A model generated the notes under the pieces. It worked only from the letters and a program-made list of their open reading frames with translations, was not told where the DNA came from and did not search any database. From assembly GCA_951804985.1 (NCBI GenBank), contig OX638132.1:44368791-44432790 (forward strand): 64,000 nt of DNA, written 5' to 3'. Both the position numbers and the translations under genes were made by a program. Within the stretch, counting starts at the first letter, position 1, and each line of letters begins with the position of its first letter. This DNA comes from Dryomyza anilis (lineage: Eukaryota; Arthropoda; Insecta; Diptera; Dryomyzidae). This document shows, one piece after another, positions 11,373-22,536 of this stretch.

Positions 11373-11670
11373 TGAACCCCAAGTACGTACACTTTTCGCA
11401 AAACTGCAGCAGTATAATTTGACAATCAACGTTTCTACATGCGAATTCGCTCGAAAACAAATCACTTTTCTAAGACATCTAATATTTTCTGAAGACATTC
11501 GACTTATACCAGACGAGTTTATGCGATAAGAAAGTTCAAAAAGCCAATATGTCAATGAACTCAAACGTTTTCAATAAGTTATTAATTATTAAGATTTATC
11601 CATTATGCAATCAAGGCACAATCACCATTGATTGACATGTGTCCGGGTAATGTGCGAAATGACCGAACGA
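11373..11670 (+). pseudogene. Ty3/gypsy RT thumb fragment, copy 2
   Basis: Near-copy of 7612-7915 (QQYNLTINVSTCEFARKQIT, FLRHLIF), then cut short by an internal deletion that joins it to the TA-flanked element. Confidence 0.75.
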
Positions 11671-12735
11671 TATTAAAAAAGTAATTCACAAAAAATGTTG
11701 GCCAAATCGAAAAACGTTTGGGGGTCGCGCATCGCGATTTTCTATTTTTAGCCCATTTTAAATCGTTAGTAGGTAGGTCTGATTAAAGTTCAATTTTCAA
11801 AACACCCTGTATATTTGGACCAAGGAATCAGTGGATAAAATATTTGCCACCTGAAGCGGACCGAACTGTATATATAAAACTATATATTACTTATAATCTT
11901 CCAGGTTTATCGACATACTTAGCAGTAAAAACGTTAATAAAAAAAAATAAATTTATATTTTAATTATTATTATTTACCTTTATGTATCATATCGTCGTTG
12001 TAGAACGAAAAGTCATCAAATTCATTTTCAAAATGCCAAATATTAATTTACAAAAATCTTTATATATCTGTCAATTTTTAATCGATGATCTCAATTTTTA
12101 TACCTCATTATAAGAAAATGTCAATCTATCAATTGACATTTCAACTTTAAAAATGCATCAGTTACGTTATATAAAATTAATCAACAAACTCGAAATTTAG
12201 GTTTTTCATAAAAATGTATTTGGCTACTTTTCGTTCTACAACGACGATATAATACCAATATACATTTTTATAGTAAGAAAATAACTTCCAAAACGTACAT
12301 TTCACGGCTTAAAAATTGCATTCCAATAAAGTATGCCACGTATTCAATTTCTAATTATGTTTATTGGATATTTAAGAGAAGTTATCGACACATTATAAAT
12401 AAGTAGCAAGAAATGGGTGTGAACTATCTAAGAAAAGTATATGTAAAAATCGGCGAATAAATTATTTATTGTCGAATAAATTATTTAATTTTGATAATTC
12501 CATTGTAATCTATAGTAAATTATGTTCAAGATTCCAAAATTTCATCAAAATCCAACTAAAAATGAAAAAGTTATTCAACTTTATTGCAGACCTACCTACT
12601 AAGGATTGAAAATGACCTAAAAACGTTTTTCGATTTGGCCAAAATTGTATGTGAATTACTTTTTTAATGTGCTTAAACATTTTAGGGGGGTCCCGTGGGT
12701 ATTTCGAAAAAGTCGTTTTTTTAACCACTCTAATG
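11671..12735. mobile_element. TA-flanked element, copy 2, with right inverted repeat
   Basis: Begins inside the left arm (AAAAAAGTAATTCACAAAAA), continues through the same interior as 8580-9323, and ends with the right inverted arm at 12530-12735 followed by TA. The 85-codon minus frame at 12656-12913 starts outside the element and reads into this arm, so it is not a gene. Confidence 0.6.
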
Positions 12736-12739
12736 TCAC

Positions 12740-13562
12740 ACCTGTGGGTCGATTCAGTAACTGGTCTGCGATATCGTTGTCGGTAGTTAGCAATAAGTGA
12801 TTCTTGAACTCATATTTAACAATTTGTATTGATAAGTTAGCGTTGATATTGAAATCGTTTTTAAGGCATCGATTATAACGAGTATTAAATACACTCGTTA
12901 TACTCACTGTCATGTGTTGTTTATTTCATAAATTATTTTGTCTAAATGAAGGCATTAAATAAATCTTGTACTCAACATAGCCACGAACCACAGAACAGTG
13001 GTTCTATGACACCGAAAACACAACCGGCTAATCATCTGCGCTATGCGCATCTTTTTTGCTTATTGCGGCAGTTTAAGACCATTGTCTCCTTCTAGACCTT
13101 AGTGTAGAGGAAGGAATTCATCAGCTTACATAGTATCTCAAACTTGTTCATATCATCTTCTCGTTTCTTCTTCTCCTCATTCTCGCACAACATTTTAGCC
13201 TTCTTTGATAACGAGAATGACGTACTCCGCGAACACCACAGACCTCAAAGAGCTAATAAAGGCGGACTATTTCTTATTATCGTTTGTCTCGAAAGTGATG
13301 AATGAGACGCATTTCTGGTTTTTCTTCATGCGCGACACATACTTGGCCAACGGCTTTAGTCATCGTCGGAAGCTGAGGAGTGAAAATGTCAATTTGGCGT
13401 TGCAAAACTTAATTCAATTTAACTTATAGTTGTTGCAGGACTCATTAATATCAATATTTATTTGAAGTTTAAAACATACGGCGCTGCCATATGTTTCAAC
13501 GTTTTACTCGTTAATTTGCTAACGATTATGGGTTTTTAAAACTATGTTAAAGAATCACTCAA
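12740..13562. other. no recognised gene
   Basis: AT-rich. Small frames at 12740-12913 (minus) and 13205-13429 (plus, 74 codons) match nothing I know and have no family motif. Confidence 0.4.
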
Positions 13563-13833
13563 TTTTTTTTTTTTTTACAAATCGTAAGAAAGGATTATAG
13601 GTTAAGGGGAGGAGGAAAGATGGAGTAGTGTCGGTGGATATTTGCTTTAAATTTCCCAATATTAAAAATGTCGGTAAAAACAGAAGCAGGGAGATTGTTC
13701 CACAAACGTATCGTGCGGCTGAAGAATGAATTATCTCTGTAATGCGTAGTTCTGTTGAGAACCGAGTGGACTACGAAGGGGTGGGCTTGGTTCGATGCCC
13801 GAGTAGAACGTGAGAATACACGACCTGGTGGAA

Positions 13834-14769
13834 TCAGGTCATGTATTTTTTTTGAGATAAAAGACAACATTGGGTCTTGCTTGCATTAAAATCAACTCTA
13901 TTTGCAAGACCCCACTCGGAGATTGATTTAAGGTAATTGTTGAGTGTGTCATTCATAGTGCGTCTTTTACTCTCAATCTCCAAAGAATTTGGGCACTTGT
14001 TGAACGAATATGAATGACAAATGTTACTGTCATCTGCAAAGGAATGAATTGGGTTCTGAGTCAATGACAGAAGGTCATTGATAAATACCAGAAATAGGGA
14101 CGGGGATAGGACGGAACCCTGCGGAACTCCAGAATTGATGAAATGTTGTTCTGAGAAAACACCATCCATCGCAACACCATATGCAATAAGTTTTGATACG
14201 AGGGCATCATGCCACACTCGATCAAAAGCCTTGGAAATATCAAGAGCAACCACCTTACTCTCCCCGAAAAGGTGAATACAATTATTCGACTTTTCGGAGA
14301 GGACCGCCATCAAGTCACCGGTGGATCTGGTCCTACAGAAACCATATTGCCGGTCACTAAGTAATTCTTTTCGCTCCAGATAGTTCACAAGGTGGAAGTT
14401 TATTACGCTTTCAATTACCTTGGATAGCGCAGAGCATATTGCAATGGGTCGGTAATTAGCAGGATTCATAGTTTCGCCCTTTTTCGGAACATTGGCAACC
14501 TTCCAACATGATGGAAAAACTCCTGTCGTGTAGGAGATGTTGAAAAGGTTACGCAATGGACAAGCCAGCGTTGACGCACACTTCTTTAACACATGGGCAG
14601 ATATGCCATCTGGCCCGGAGGCTTTGTTAATATTGAGATTTGCTAAAACCTTTTTAACTGCCCGAGTTCGAAAATGTATCTCCGGCATTGCAGAAGAAAC
14701 ATATTCAACTACGGGCAGTGGTTGATTGCTTACTGGGAGCGTTGAATTATTTGCAAATAATTCTGCCAA
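13834..14769 (-). CDS. LINE reverse transcriptase, open frame
   Basis: 311 codons covering the RT fingers and palm. The order is LNINKASGPDGISAHVLKKC, KVANVPKKGETMNPANYRPI, DRQYGFCRTRSTGDLMAVLS, VVALDISKAFDRVWHDALV (first catalytic Asp), NSGVPQGSVLSPSLFLVFIN and HSFADDSNICHS (FADD catalytic pair). All catalytic residues of the palm are present. The natural ORF2 starts at 15993, so the ATG at 14769 is internal. The C-terminal tail continues in another frame at 13595-13870 (HYRDNSFFSRTIRLWNNLPA), meaning a frameshift near 13850. The linker at 14730-15110 (SWFNETCRIAVRSKKEAFQN) is also in another frame. Confidence 0.88.
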   Translation of the reverse strand: MAELFANNSTLPVSNQPLPVVEYVSSAMPEIHFRTRAVKKVLANLNINKASGPDGISAHVLKKCASTLACPLRNLFNISYTTGVFPSCWKVANVPKKGETMNPANYRPIAICSALSKVIESVINFHLVNYLERKELLSDRQYGFCRTRSTGDLMAVLSEKSNNCIHLFGESKVVALDISKAFDRVWHDALVSKLIAYGVAMDGVFSEQHFINSGVPQGSVLSPSLFLVFINDLLSLTQNPIHSFADDSNICHSYSFNKCPNSLEIESKRRTMNDTLNNYLKSISEWGLANRVDFNASKTQCCLLSQKKYMT

Positions 14770-15175
14770 GAGATTAGCTTTATTAACCGGGTCAGTGAAG
14801 GTCGGAGTAGGGTTGGAGTAGACGATGTCATCTGATTCTTCACCCTTTTAACAAATGACCAGAAATTTTTACTACCTCTATGGTAGAGAAGGACCTTTTT
14901 GCGCGCGTTTTGTTCGTGTAGAAACTTTTCACGCGCGATCACGGCATTACAGCGATTCCTAGCCTGTATGCGAAGTCTCTCAGCAGTATTCTTATTAGAA
15001 CGCCAATTCTGAAAGGCTTCCTTTTTCGACCTGACTGCAATCCTGCAAGTCTCATTAAACCAAGAGTGGTCCTTGGGTTTAATGCTAATCTTTTTAGAAG
15101 GTATACCCAATAAAATAATATTATTTTATCGCATACCTAATAAAATAATATTTTGTACCATTAAGGCCGCGGCAT

Positions 15176-15993
15176 TTATGTCTCTATCTGCGAAACACAA
15201 TTTCCAATTAAAGTTGCGAAAAAAACATTTAACGCATCCCAATTTGCTTTTTCGTAAAGCCATATAGTCCTCTTCGGGACTTTAATCGCAGAGGTGCGTA
15301 AACTAGAATACGAAAACGCAGCGGAAACAATACAGTGGTTGGAATTACCAAGAGGTGCAAGGACTTTTACATCATATTTTTCATGATGCGAAGTCAGAAA
15401 AAGGTCTAAGACTTTTTGGCTCTGCCCACCGACGCGTGGGAGGTACGTCGGTTCCTTCACCAATTGAGTGAGTTGATTGCACTCGGCAAACAGCTCAACA
15501 TAATAACCCTCCTGTGTTGATAGACCCGAGTGGCTCAACCAAGTGGCGTTGTGCACATTAAAGTCACCAGCAATAACAATTTCACTGCCTGAAAACTGTT
15601 CCAATATATTTGAGATCGAATCAGATAGGGCATCTAATTTGTTACAGGTAGATTCGGACTCCTATAAATAAAACACAAGTGCATGATGTGTGACTAGTTT
15701 TTGAATTTAATCCACATAGAATTAAATTCATTATCCGAAACACTATGTTGCTGCCGGTGCTGGTACGCAACGTCACTTCGAATTAAAAGGGCGAGACCCC
15801 TATGGGCAGAAAACAATGGCAGTAGGTGGTACCCAGGTATTTGAAAATCCAGTGGATCTGCACCCTAACTAACCTGGGTCTCACCTAAAGCCATTATATG
15901 TGGCCTATACACAGATACATGCGCATAAACAGAGAAAAAATGTGCCCTCAGTCCACGAATGTTGCAAAAATCTATACGGAAGTTTTGCGACAT
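15176..15993 (-). pseudogene. LINE endonuclease domain (APE type), broken
   Basis: From the ATG at 15993: MSQNFRIDFCNIRGLRAHF, then HIMALGETQVS (metal-binding Glu), and LLIRSDVAYQHR, with stops near 15870 and 15690. The open part (15176-15604, 142 codons) reads SEIVIAGDFNVHNATWLSHS with the catalytic Asp-Asn pair, VLDLFLTSH, and GNSNHCIVSA where SDH would be expected (Asp to Asn). It would nick target DNA to start reverse transcription. It is disrupted by stops and a frameshift, so it is a pseudogene. Confidence 0.85.
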
Positions 15994-17384
15994 TTTCGCT
16001 ACTGGGTAAATATAAAACAAAAAAACATACTAATAGCGGGCGCAGTTGAGACAGACAAGTGAGAGCGTAAGCTAAACAGTGGTGAGTGTTAGGCCGTCAC
16101 CACTGTCTTCGTCACGCACTCTTGCAGTCTCAGCCTCGCACGCTGGTAGCGTGGAGTAGGATGGGGAAGGGAAAGAGAACGAAAAACAAATGAATAATTG
16201 CAGCAGAGGGCATAGATAAGCCCGTTGCGTTGAAAATTGCAAAAAAAATCCAAGCAGCGACGACGGCAGCAGGCAGTGCTTGTAGAGCAAAAAACCGGTT
16301 GTGGTTGTTGTTATTATTGTTGTTGTTATTATTGTTCTATGTTAATATTTTTGTGGTTTTGTTTATTGTAATTTTTATTTAATCGTTAACTGTTATTATT
16401 ATTATTTAAATTTTAGAAATGCAGCGGACGACACTTGAAATGTCACTTAAAACGACACATTTCACGGCACTCGACAAGTGTTAAAATTTTATTGAACTGA
16501 CGACAAATTAAAATAAGAGAACGGCGCGACACGTCCGTCTCCCATCATTGCACAGACACAACTGTAATTCTTATCAATCGATAAAACTGAAACCTTTTCT
16601 TATTCCAGAAAGTTCAAAGCATCTATTCAGTGACTACTCGACCAATGTCATCCGGGAGTTTATCACGAAATGATTTCGATTTTTTTTTCTTTCCGAAACA
16701 CACCACCTATCACATCCAGGTGCTCGTGCTACGGCCAAGCTGATGAAAAGCAGATTCGATTGGCTCGGAATTGAAAGGGATAGTAGAACGTTTACGTGCG
16801 AGATAGGTGTTTGTAGAGCTGTTTGGGATATGTTCGTGAAGTTGTGCTGCATACGATATGATTTCAAAAGAAAAACTATCGTGGGTACTTGCTCAAAAAA
16901 CATATCCTCTTTTCATGAGATAGGCCAAAAGGACGGACCGAAGAGTTTAAATTTTGATAACACGATAAAACATTAGCGAACATTAACACATAACTTGAGA
17001 TCGATGATTCGTAAAGTCCCACAGTTGTGCTTTGTTTGTTGTGCAGATGTTACTCCGGCAATTGTTTCAAAAAGCAGCGCAGTTTCAAGATAGAAATATT
17101 GTTGTGGACTCCATGTCGATGCTGTATGTCCATGTCCGTAGTCCATGTTGAAAACAATTGTTTACTTTTTATAATAATCTTTCAAAATCAGCTGCGTTTG
17201 TTTATATTTTGAAACAAAATGTAGTAGAATATTGAATTTTGTTATATTATATAAACATACCTTGTCGGCTCTGAACATTTTTATAAATAACAATTTAAGC
17301 GAGGATGCGTAAATCCTGTAACAGCGTAACTAAACATCCTCTCAGATATTGTTTAAGGAAATCTAATAAATACGGCTGTTTATG
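15994..17384. other. possible LINE 5' UTR, then unassigned sequence
   Basis: 16000-16560 is more GC-rich than its surroundings, with a GTT/ATT-rich stretch near 16300-16350, and may be the leader of the LINE. Beyond that, frames of 60-90 codons at 16634-16976 and 17027-17212 show no motif. Confidence 0.35.
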
Positions 17385-17555
17385 TATAAGTTTCACACCA
17401 AAATAGAGTAATTTTCCACATTTTAATGTTTAATTTTACACACATATTGTTGATTCTTAAAGTTTAAATTTAAACATTAGAGATTCAATTTTAAACGCGT
17501 GATCGCTTTGTGATCGTAAAATTACACAAATTTTCTTTTGTGTGTATGTTTAATA
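17385..17555. repeat. dispersed repeat, shared with 29845-30048
   Basis: Shared block runs from TTTCACACCA to CTTTTGTGTGTA with words such as GAGTAATTTTCCACATTTTA. The second copy has an extra hairpin (AAAGCGAGG ... CCTCGCTTT). Probably a small non-autonomous element; ends not defined. Confidence 0.6.
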
Positions 17556-17622
17556 ATTGAAAATAACTACTACGCAAAACAAATTTGGTGTATATTTTCC
17601 ACCAATTGCACAGCTTAAAAGA

Positions 17623-17832
17623 TTATATGATTAACATCTTGTTGCTGTTCCCGATAATGATCCTCCTTTTGTTACAGCATCCGATTATGTTCCTCCTGTT
17701 GTATCTGCTGTTCTGGTTATATTCCTCCTGTTGTATCTGCAGTTTCCGGTTATGTTCCTCTTGTTGTATCTGAAGTTTCCGAATAGGTCCCCCCTCTTTC
17801 CGATTCTGTATTATTATGATGAAGCGATCCAT
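17623..17832 (-). pseudogene. 33-bp repeat remnant encoding an 11-residue coiled-coil unit
   Basis: The minus frame contains RKLQIQQEEHN followed by RKLQIQQEEYN and then a frameshifted third copy. The period is 11 residues (33 bp). An 11-residue period fits a hendecad coiled coil, and the gag at 36252-37532 has a repeat of the same length (QENSSKMEQRL). It may be a scrap of an LTR-element gag. No other gag motif is visible, so this is tentative. Confidence 0.35.
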
Positions 17833-18267
17833 AAGGGAATATTTTTAAAAATGATCACAATTCATATTCGTCACTAAAAATTGTTCCAAATCTGCCATTC
17901 ATTAAAATAAAATGCTCAATATTTAATACTACTGCCGCGCCCAACAATATCATAAATTTTAATTTAATAAAGAGTAGCTGTAGGGTTTCACATTTTTTGA
18001 CGTCAAATTTTCAAAAATTTCAGTTCAGTCGCTCATAAGCAGTCGTTGACGACGGATGTGTAATATATTTTTTTTAACCCATTAAAGCTTGCCGAATAAA
18101 ACACACACTAAAAGATTACGCAGTGCAATTTTCCCAATCATGTTTTGCCATAATGCGAACATCAGATGCCAAGAATTTTGTGCGTTTTTGCATCTAGCAC
18201 CACTACATTATATCAGTATGAAATTGTATGTCTCTGCATTTTAATCAAATATTTCATAAACAAATTT
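17833..18267. other. nothing recognised
   Basis: AT-rich spacer without a gene-like frame. Confidence 0.4.
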
Positions 18268-18925
18268 AAACCAGTTGGGAAGGTTAGATCACATGGGAAA
18301 TTTTAAAGTAGGTGTAATTATGATAGTTAGGATTATCAAAATTATAGTCGGTCTAAGCCGACTATAAATACCCTACACATATGCGTAGTTACCATTCAAA
18401 GTGATATATAATTCACCAGGGTATACGAATCCTGAAAATAACTACAAACATTCAATCGCTGAAGAATTTCCATTCATTTGATACCCATATTTACAAATGG
18501 GTAGGTGTACCGAATTTCGATTTTTTTTTTGTGAACCACAAGTCTTTTCGCCGGAAAACATTATTATCATGTATTTGAGCATGACATCAATATATATTTG
18601 ACCAAAAAAGTTTACCTAAGCACGTATACGTAAGAATTGATCATTTTATGTACATTTTATATTAGGTATTTGAACATAAGTGGTCGGATCATAGGTCACA
18701 ATGGACCGATCTCGTAGTAGTAGGGATTTCAACAGACAGACAGACAGACAGACGGACAGACAGACGGACAGACGGACGGACAGACGGACATCGCTAAATC
18801 GACTCAGGAGGTCATGCTGATCAAGAATATATATACTTTTCCATACCGGAGATGCTTCCTTCTGGGTGTTACAAACGGCGTACCAAACTGAATATACCCT
18901 TTCACTCTTAGTGTAGGGTATAAAA
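18268..18925 (+). repeat. dispersed repeat with (RGAC)n microsatellite, copy 1
   Basis: A repeat of about 0.65-0.77 kb present four times (also 23769-25398 interrupted, 32456-33163 inverted, 53402-54164). It starts near ACCAGTTGGGAAGGTTAGAT, has a palindromic TATAGTCGG...CCGACTATA near the left, an internal GACAGACAGACGGAC tract, and a hairpin at the right end (ATACCCT...AGGGTAT). The RGAC tract recalls dipteran mini-me elements (GTCY on the other strand). Frames inside it, such as 18646-19128, are not genes. Confidence 0.75.
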
Positions 18926-19508
18926 ATATTTTGAAAAATTACAGTAAGATAAATTTCAAAACAATTTTTTGAAATTTTGACAACAAACACATTGCGAACT
19001 AACAGTTTTTTAAGAGAGCTTAAAGAATTGTGATAAATTACTGTCTCTACACACTTTTTTGGCAACACAATTTTTTTTTTTTCATTATTTGCAAAAACTA
19101 ATATCTGGACACAGATTTTTTTTGACAATTATCCGTAGGGCAAGGTTCATATTTTATTTTGTGATAAAATTTACATCTGCAACATGTCAAAATCGCGCGA
19201 CAACTTGTGATATAAAGTACCAAAAACGGCATTTTTGCAACTTTGACTCGATTTTGTGCAAAATCTCGACGTTCAGGGAAATTTCGGAGTACGCAGCAAG
19301 AACCAGGAGACCGAAATCAAATGATTTCGGTCTCCTGGAAATGAATCAAAATTAGGCCAACAATCCTTAATTTGTAAAACAGTGTTATTTGCGTTAACCT
19401 CAACTTTTTGAGATAATTCTGCGAGTACTTTGCGGATTTGTTTGTTGGGATAATTCCGATAATGGCTTCATATTAATAAGCCAGCGCCATTAGCACTTAG
19501 TTACGAAG
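18926..19508. other. nothing recognised
   Basis: AT-rich sequence with an inverted ACCAGGAGACCGAAATCA / TGATTTCGGTCTCCTGG hairpin at about 19301-19338. Confidence 0.4.
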
Positions 19509-19516
19509 CTTTAAAG

Positions 19517-20232
19517 TAGAGATGGGCGCGTACCGTGCTTTTTTCCTGTAACGCCCGAAAAATCTGAGTTCGTGTGTGCAAATCTCCGTGCGTGCTAGTT
19601 GTTGTCCATCCGTGTCCGTGCCTACAAAAGCATTAAAGATTTTTTATAGTTTCTACCCCAATTTAAAAAAAAACCCTTACTTCCAGTTTCAGAAAATAAA
19701 AATTTCGTGTTATTTTAACCCTTTCTAAAAAACATCTGTTGTTTTAGTTTTACTTATGGATTTAAGAGAATAAAAAAGTATCAAACATAATTTTTGAATT
19801 ATTTACTACAGGCACTAGAATCCTTTAGAATATCGGTTCCGATTTTGGTTCCAACCAAAAAATTAAATGGGTTTCGATTCCGGTTCCATACATTTTTAAA
19901 AACGGTTCCGGTTCTTTGCGTTCCCTGGCAGGATTATATTATCTGTTCCGGTTCTGGTTCCGAGATTTTTAAAATAGCGGTTCCGATTTCATGTGTTATA
20001 CACATTTTTAATAATGATTTCGGTTCCAAAAATCTAAAAAGTTCCGGTATTATTTTTCACGATTCGCCTGCTTTTTCATTTTTTTCCATGCTTTTTTCGT
20101 GTTTTGTCGTGTCTTTTTGTATCCCGTGCTTTATAGAGCTTCTCGTGCGTGGCTGTAAATTTAGTCGTCGGGCTCGTGCATGTCACCTATCGGCGTGTCC
20201 GTGCCATAAAAAAAGGCACGCGCCTATCTCCA
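19517..20232. mobile_element. hAT-like non-autonomous element with 8-bp duplication
   Basis: 716 bp flanked by the exact 8-bp direct repeat CTTTAAAG (19509-19516 and 20233-20240). Terminal inverted repeats: left TAGAGATGGGCGCGTACCGTG, right (reverse complement) TGGAGATAGGCGCGTGCC. Sub-terminal CCGTGC / CGTGC words recur near both ends and could be transposase binding sites. The middle is a loose tandem repeat around CGGTTCCGGTTC. No transposase is encoded; the 183-codon frame at 19794-20345 crosses the element end and is not a gene. Confidence 0.85.
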
Positions 20233-20705
20233 CTTTAAAGCATGCACTAATCGTTGAGTTTTATGTTGCAGTTAGTCCTCAACAGGGTTTAAAAAAACTG
20301 AAATGTTGCAATAGCAGTAGAAATTGCTGTGACTGTGACTATTGAATACACAACAGCAGAAGTCATTGCACTTTTCTGAAAACAATAACTATGACAGTCA
20401 CCAGTCAAATTTAAAAAATGACTACTCCCCAACAGCACGAAAATATTGCAGCAACGTTACTGGGACATTGCACTGCAAGACTAAAATATTTCCAGAAATA
20501 TTGCTGCAATATTCCAGCAATCTATCTTTGTCCGCATCCTTGAATATTGCAGCAATATTTAGCAATATTGTAAGAAATGTGTCAGCAACGTATTTGCAAT
20601 AAAAAATAAAAAAATTGTGCGTCTTAATTATATTTCTTCCTCCCTATTATCTTTATTTATTGTTTTTGCCTATGTTATATACATTTAATAATTTAATTTA
20701 ATACC

Positions 20706-20775
20706 ACAAGCTGGCATCGAACTCCTGACTTCGGTGTTGAAGTCCACTGCTTTCTCCGCATCAACAATGTTTTTG
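20706..20775 (-). repeat. tRNA-like fragment (possible SINE head)
   Basis: On the minus strand: a perfect GACTTC...GAAGTC hairpin in the anticodon-arm position, then GGAGTTCGATGCC, a good match to the pol III B box. The base before the would-be anticodon is not U and the acceptor arm does not pair, so it is not a working tRNA gene. Confidence 0.4.
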
Positions 20776-21654
20776 TTTAGATATTTTCCTTTAAAACAAA
20801 ATGTTTGAAATTTTCAATTTAATATTAATTGTCACAACATTCAGACAGAATTATAAATGAACACAGGGCTGCCAGAGGTATATCGGCGACTCGGGCTCCA
20901 CGTTAGTGGGGCTCAGAAAACAATTGTGTTTGAACAAGGAAACCCATGGCCAACGTAAATTTTAAATACGTTTATAAAAACCAAAAATAACTGTTTGCAG
21001 TTTTGACTATTTGGAACAATTCTTCTACAAGTTTATGTACATCTTTTTATAGGATTGAAATTAAAACTTAATGTTTTTCTGAATCAATTTTGAATTAAAT
21101 TAAGTAAATTAATATACACCTTTATTACAAATATGTTTTTCTGTTCGATAGATTATACAATATTGTATTTTCGCGCTGTAGAGTTTTCTTTGGATTGCAT
21201 TTCGGGAGAATTTTCGAATATATTCTTTTTGGAAATTTTGTATCAAATACAAAAATCGAGTTCTGTATTAATTCATGTTATTCAAGTTATTTAAATCATA
21301 AAAATATAACTCCTTAGAGAATATTTGAAAATATCAAAAACATAAACATATGAAGACCACTATTCCCTAAGACCACTATTCCCTAAGTCCTCCGACTAAA
21401 ATGCTTTATAAAAACAATTTAAAGTCCAATATTTTTAAGCAAAATTCAGATATTATTTTGGGTTAATGAAAAAAGTCGTATTAATGAAAAGTCGTATTTA
21501 ATGAAAAAAGTATTTGATTTATCATTCACTTGATTTTAACATTCAAAGCGAATTCAATTTAGGTTAAGAGCAATTTTGAATGTTTTTTTACGAATTTGTA
21601 ACAATTATTATAACAAATGAATGTATGGGCCCTTTTCAGATAATGTGGAATTTA

Positions 21655-21716
21655 TAACTGATAGCGTAACGGTGAGAACTCGGGACTTGAAATTCGCGTT
21701 CGAACCCCGCTCGTGC
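21655..21716 (+). repeat. tRNA-Ser-like fragment (possible SINE head)
   Basis: GGGACTTGAAAT resembles the anticodon arm of tRNA-Ser(UGA), and GCGTTCGAACCCCGC is a strong pol III B box. TAGCGTAACGG could be a weak A box. The long variable arm of tRNA-Ser is absent, so this is a derived copy, not a gene. Confidence 0.45.
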
Positions 21717-22015
21717 ATATAATTTTATTTTTTATTTGCTTATATTTTAAACATGGTTTTTTTAAACTTTTAAAGTAGGTAACGTCTCATATCGTTAAAA
21801 TAAAAATTTAAAAAAATTAAATCTATTATTTTGTATATGTATATTTGATATTTTTTATATTTTTAATTAATTGTTAAAAAAAAAAATTTCAATAAAACAC
21901 TTTGTCTTGCTGGAATATTGCAGAGATATTTTTTGTGCAATATAGCAATGTAGCAATATTGCTGCAAGATTGCAGCAACAGTTTGTGTTGTAGGGCCTGC
22001 TGCTGTTGCTATTTA

Positions 22016-22528
22016 ATTTTTCACAATGTTACGACGACAGTTGATGTTCGGTTTTTGTGTATGGCTCTGGCAGTCAAACACAACTACCGAGAATCGTTGT
22101 TCGGTTGTTGCAAAATACCCGACAGTCGTTGTTCGGGTTTTTGCAAACAATTATTAGGCGACTAGTCGGTCATTGTTCGGTTGCTGCGAATTACTGTCGT
22201 AGTTTATAGAAACGACAGCAATGGTTCGTAAATTGTTCAACGTAGCTGCGTAAGACCTATAGCAACAACACACATGAAACCCAATAAACATTTTTTTAAA
22301 GGTTTGCAGACTTAGATTTCTTAATAAGCTTACTAATAAAAAATCACTTACTTTATATTTGTTAGGCTCATTAACAAAATGAAACGCAAGTAAAAAACAA
22401 GTGCTTTTAAAATGCGTACGCTCAGACGTTATATATACTAACGGCAACGTAAAACATTGAAGAAAAGACAATTGTGTTAAATTTGTGTGCAAATTTTAAG
22501 CATATTTCTCATATTTAGAGAAAATCAT
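22016..22528. other. no gene; short TTGTTCGG repeats
   Basis: 22040-22200 has four or five spaced GTTGTTCGG / CATTGTTCGG words. Nothing else recognised. Confidence 0.4.
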
Positions 22529-22536
22529 ATAAGTAC

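Larger units (their letters stand above)
4104..12523. repeat. tandem duplication of a nested transposon block (two units)
   Basis: Unit 1 is about 4104-9323 and unit 2 about 9324-12523. Both start at TTGCGACATGTGTAATAACG in the BEL gag and end at TGTAATCTATAGTAAATT inside the TA-flanked element. Order is the same in both: BEL gag/RNase H end, BEL integrase, RTE 5' end, gypsy RNase H, TA-flanked element. Differences are later indels: unit 1 keeps 4600-5900 and more gypsy sequence; unit 2 keeps the BEL 3' LTR and a longer RTE piece. Confidence 0.75.
13563..15993 (-). mobile_element. jockey/CR1-type non-LTR retrotransposon with poly(A) end
   Basis: A LINE read leftward: endonuclease from 15993, linker, RT, C-terminal tail stopping at 13595, a short 3' UTR and a run of 14 T on the plus strand (13563-13576), which is the poly(A) tail. 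The 5' UTR may extend into 16000-16560. I see no convincing target-site duplication. A local doubling of the word TAATAAAATAATATT at 15110-15160 breaks the linker. Confidence 0.85.
20265..22015. repeat. foldback-like repeat rich in GCAATATTGC words
   Basis: The left block (about 20430-20600) and right block (about 21900-22010) are inverted relative to each other around CTGCAATATTCCAGCAA and are built from words such as ATTGCAGCAA. About 1.3 kb of AT-rich sequence lies between, holding two tRNA-like pieces. No transposase frame seen. Ends and duplication not determined. Confidence 0.45.

Noticed and set aside
12656..12913. 85-codon gene
   Set aside because: Its C-terminal third is the inverted arm of the TA-flanked element, and the rest has no similarity I can name.
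18340..18370. Hairpin TATAGTCGG...CCGACTATA as a Helitron 3' end
   Set aside because: It lies inside the repeat, no CTRR terminus follows at the repeat boundary, and no Rep/helicase is near.
18646..19128. 160-codon minus frame with a Val-Cys-Leu repeat
   Set aside because: The repeat is the (RGAC)n microsatellite of a four-copy dispersed repeat.
19794..20345. 183-codon Cys/Phe-rich protein
   Set aside because: Crosses the end and duplication of the hAT-like element and runs through its tandem repeat.
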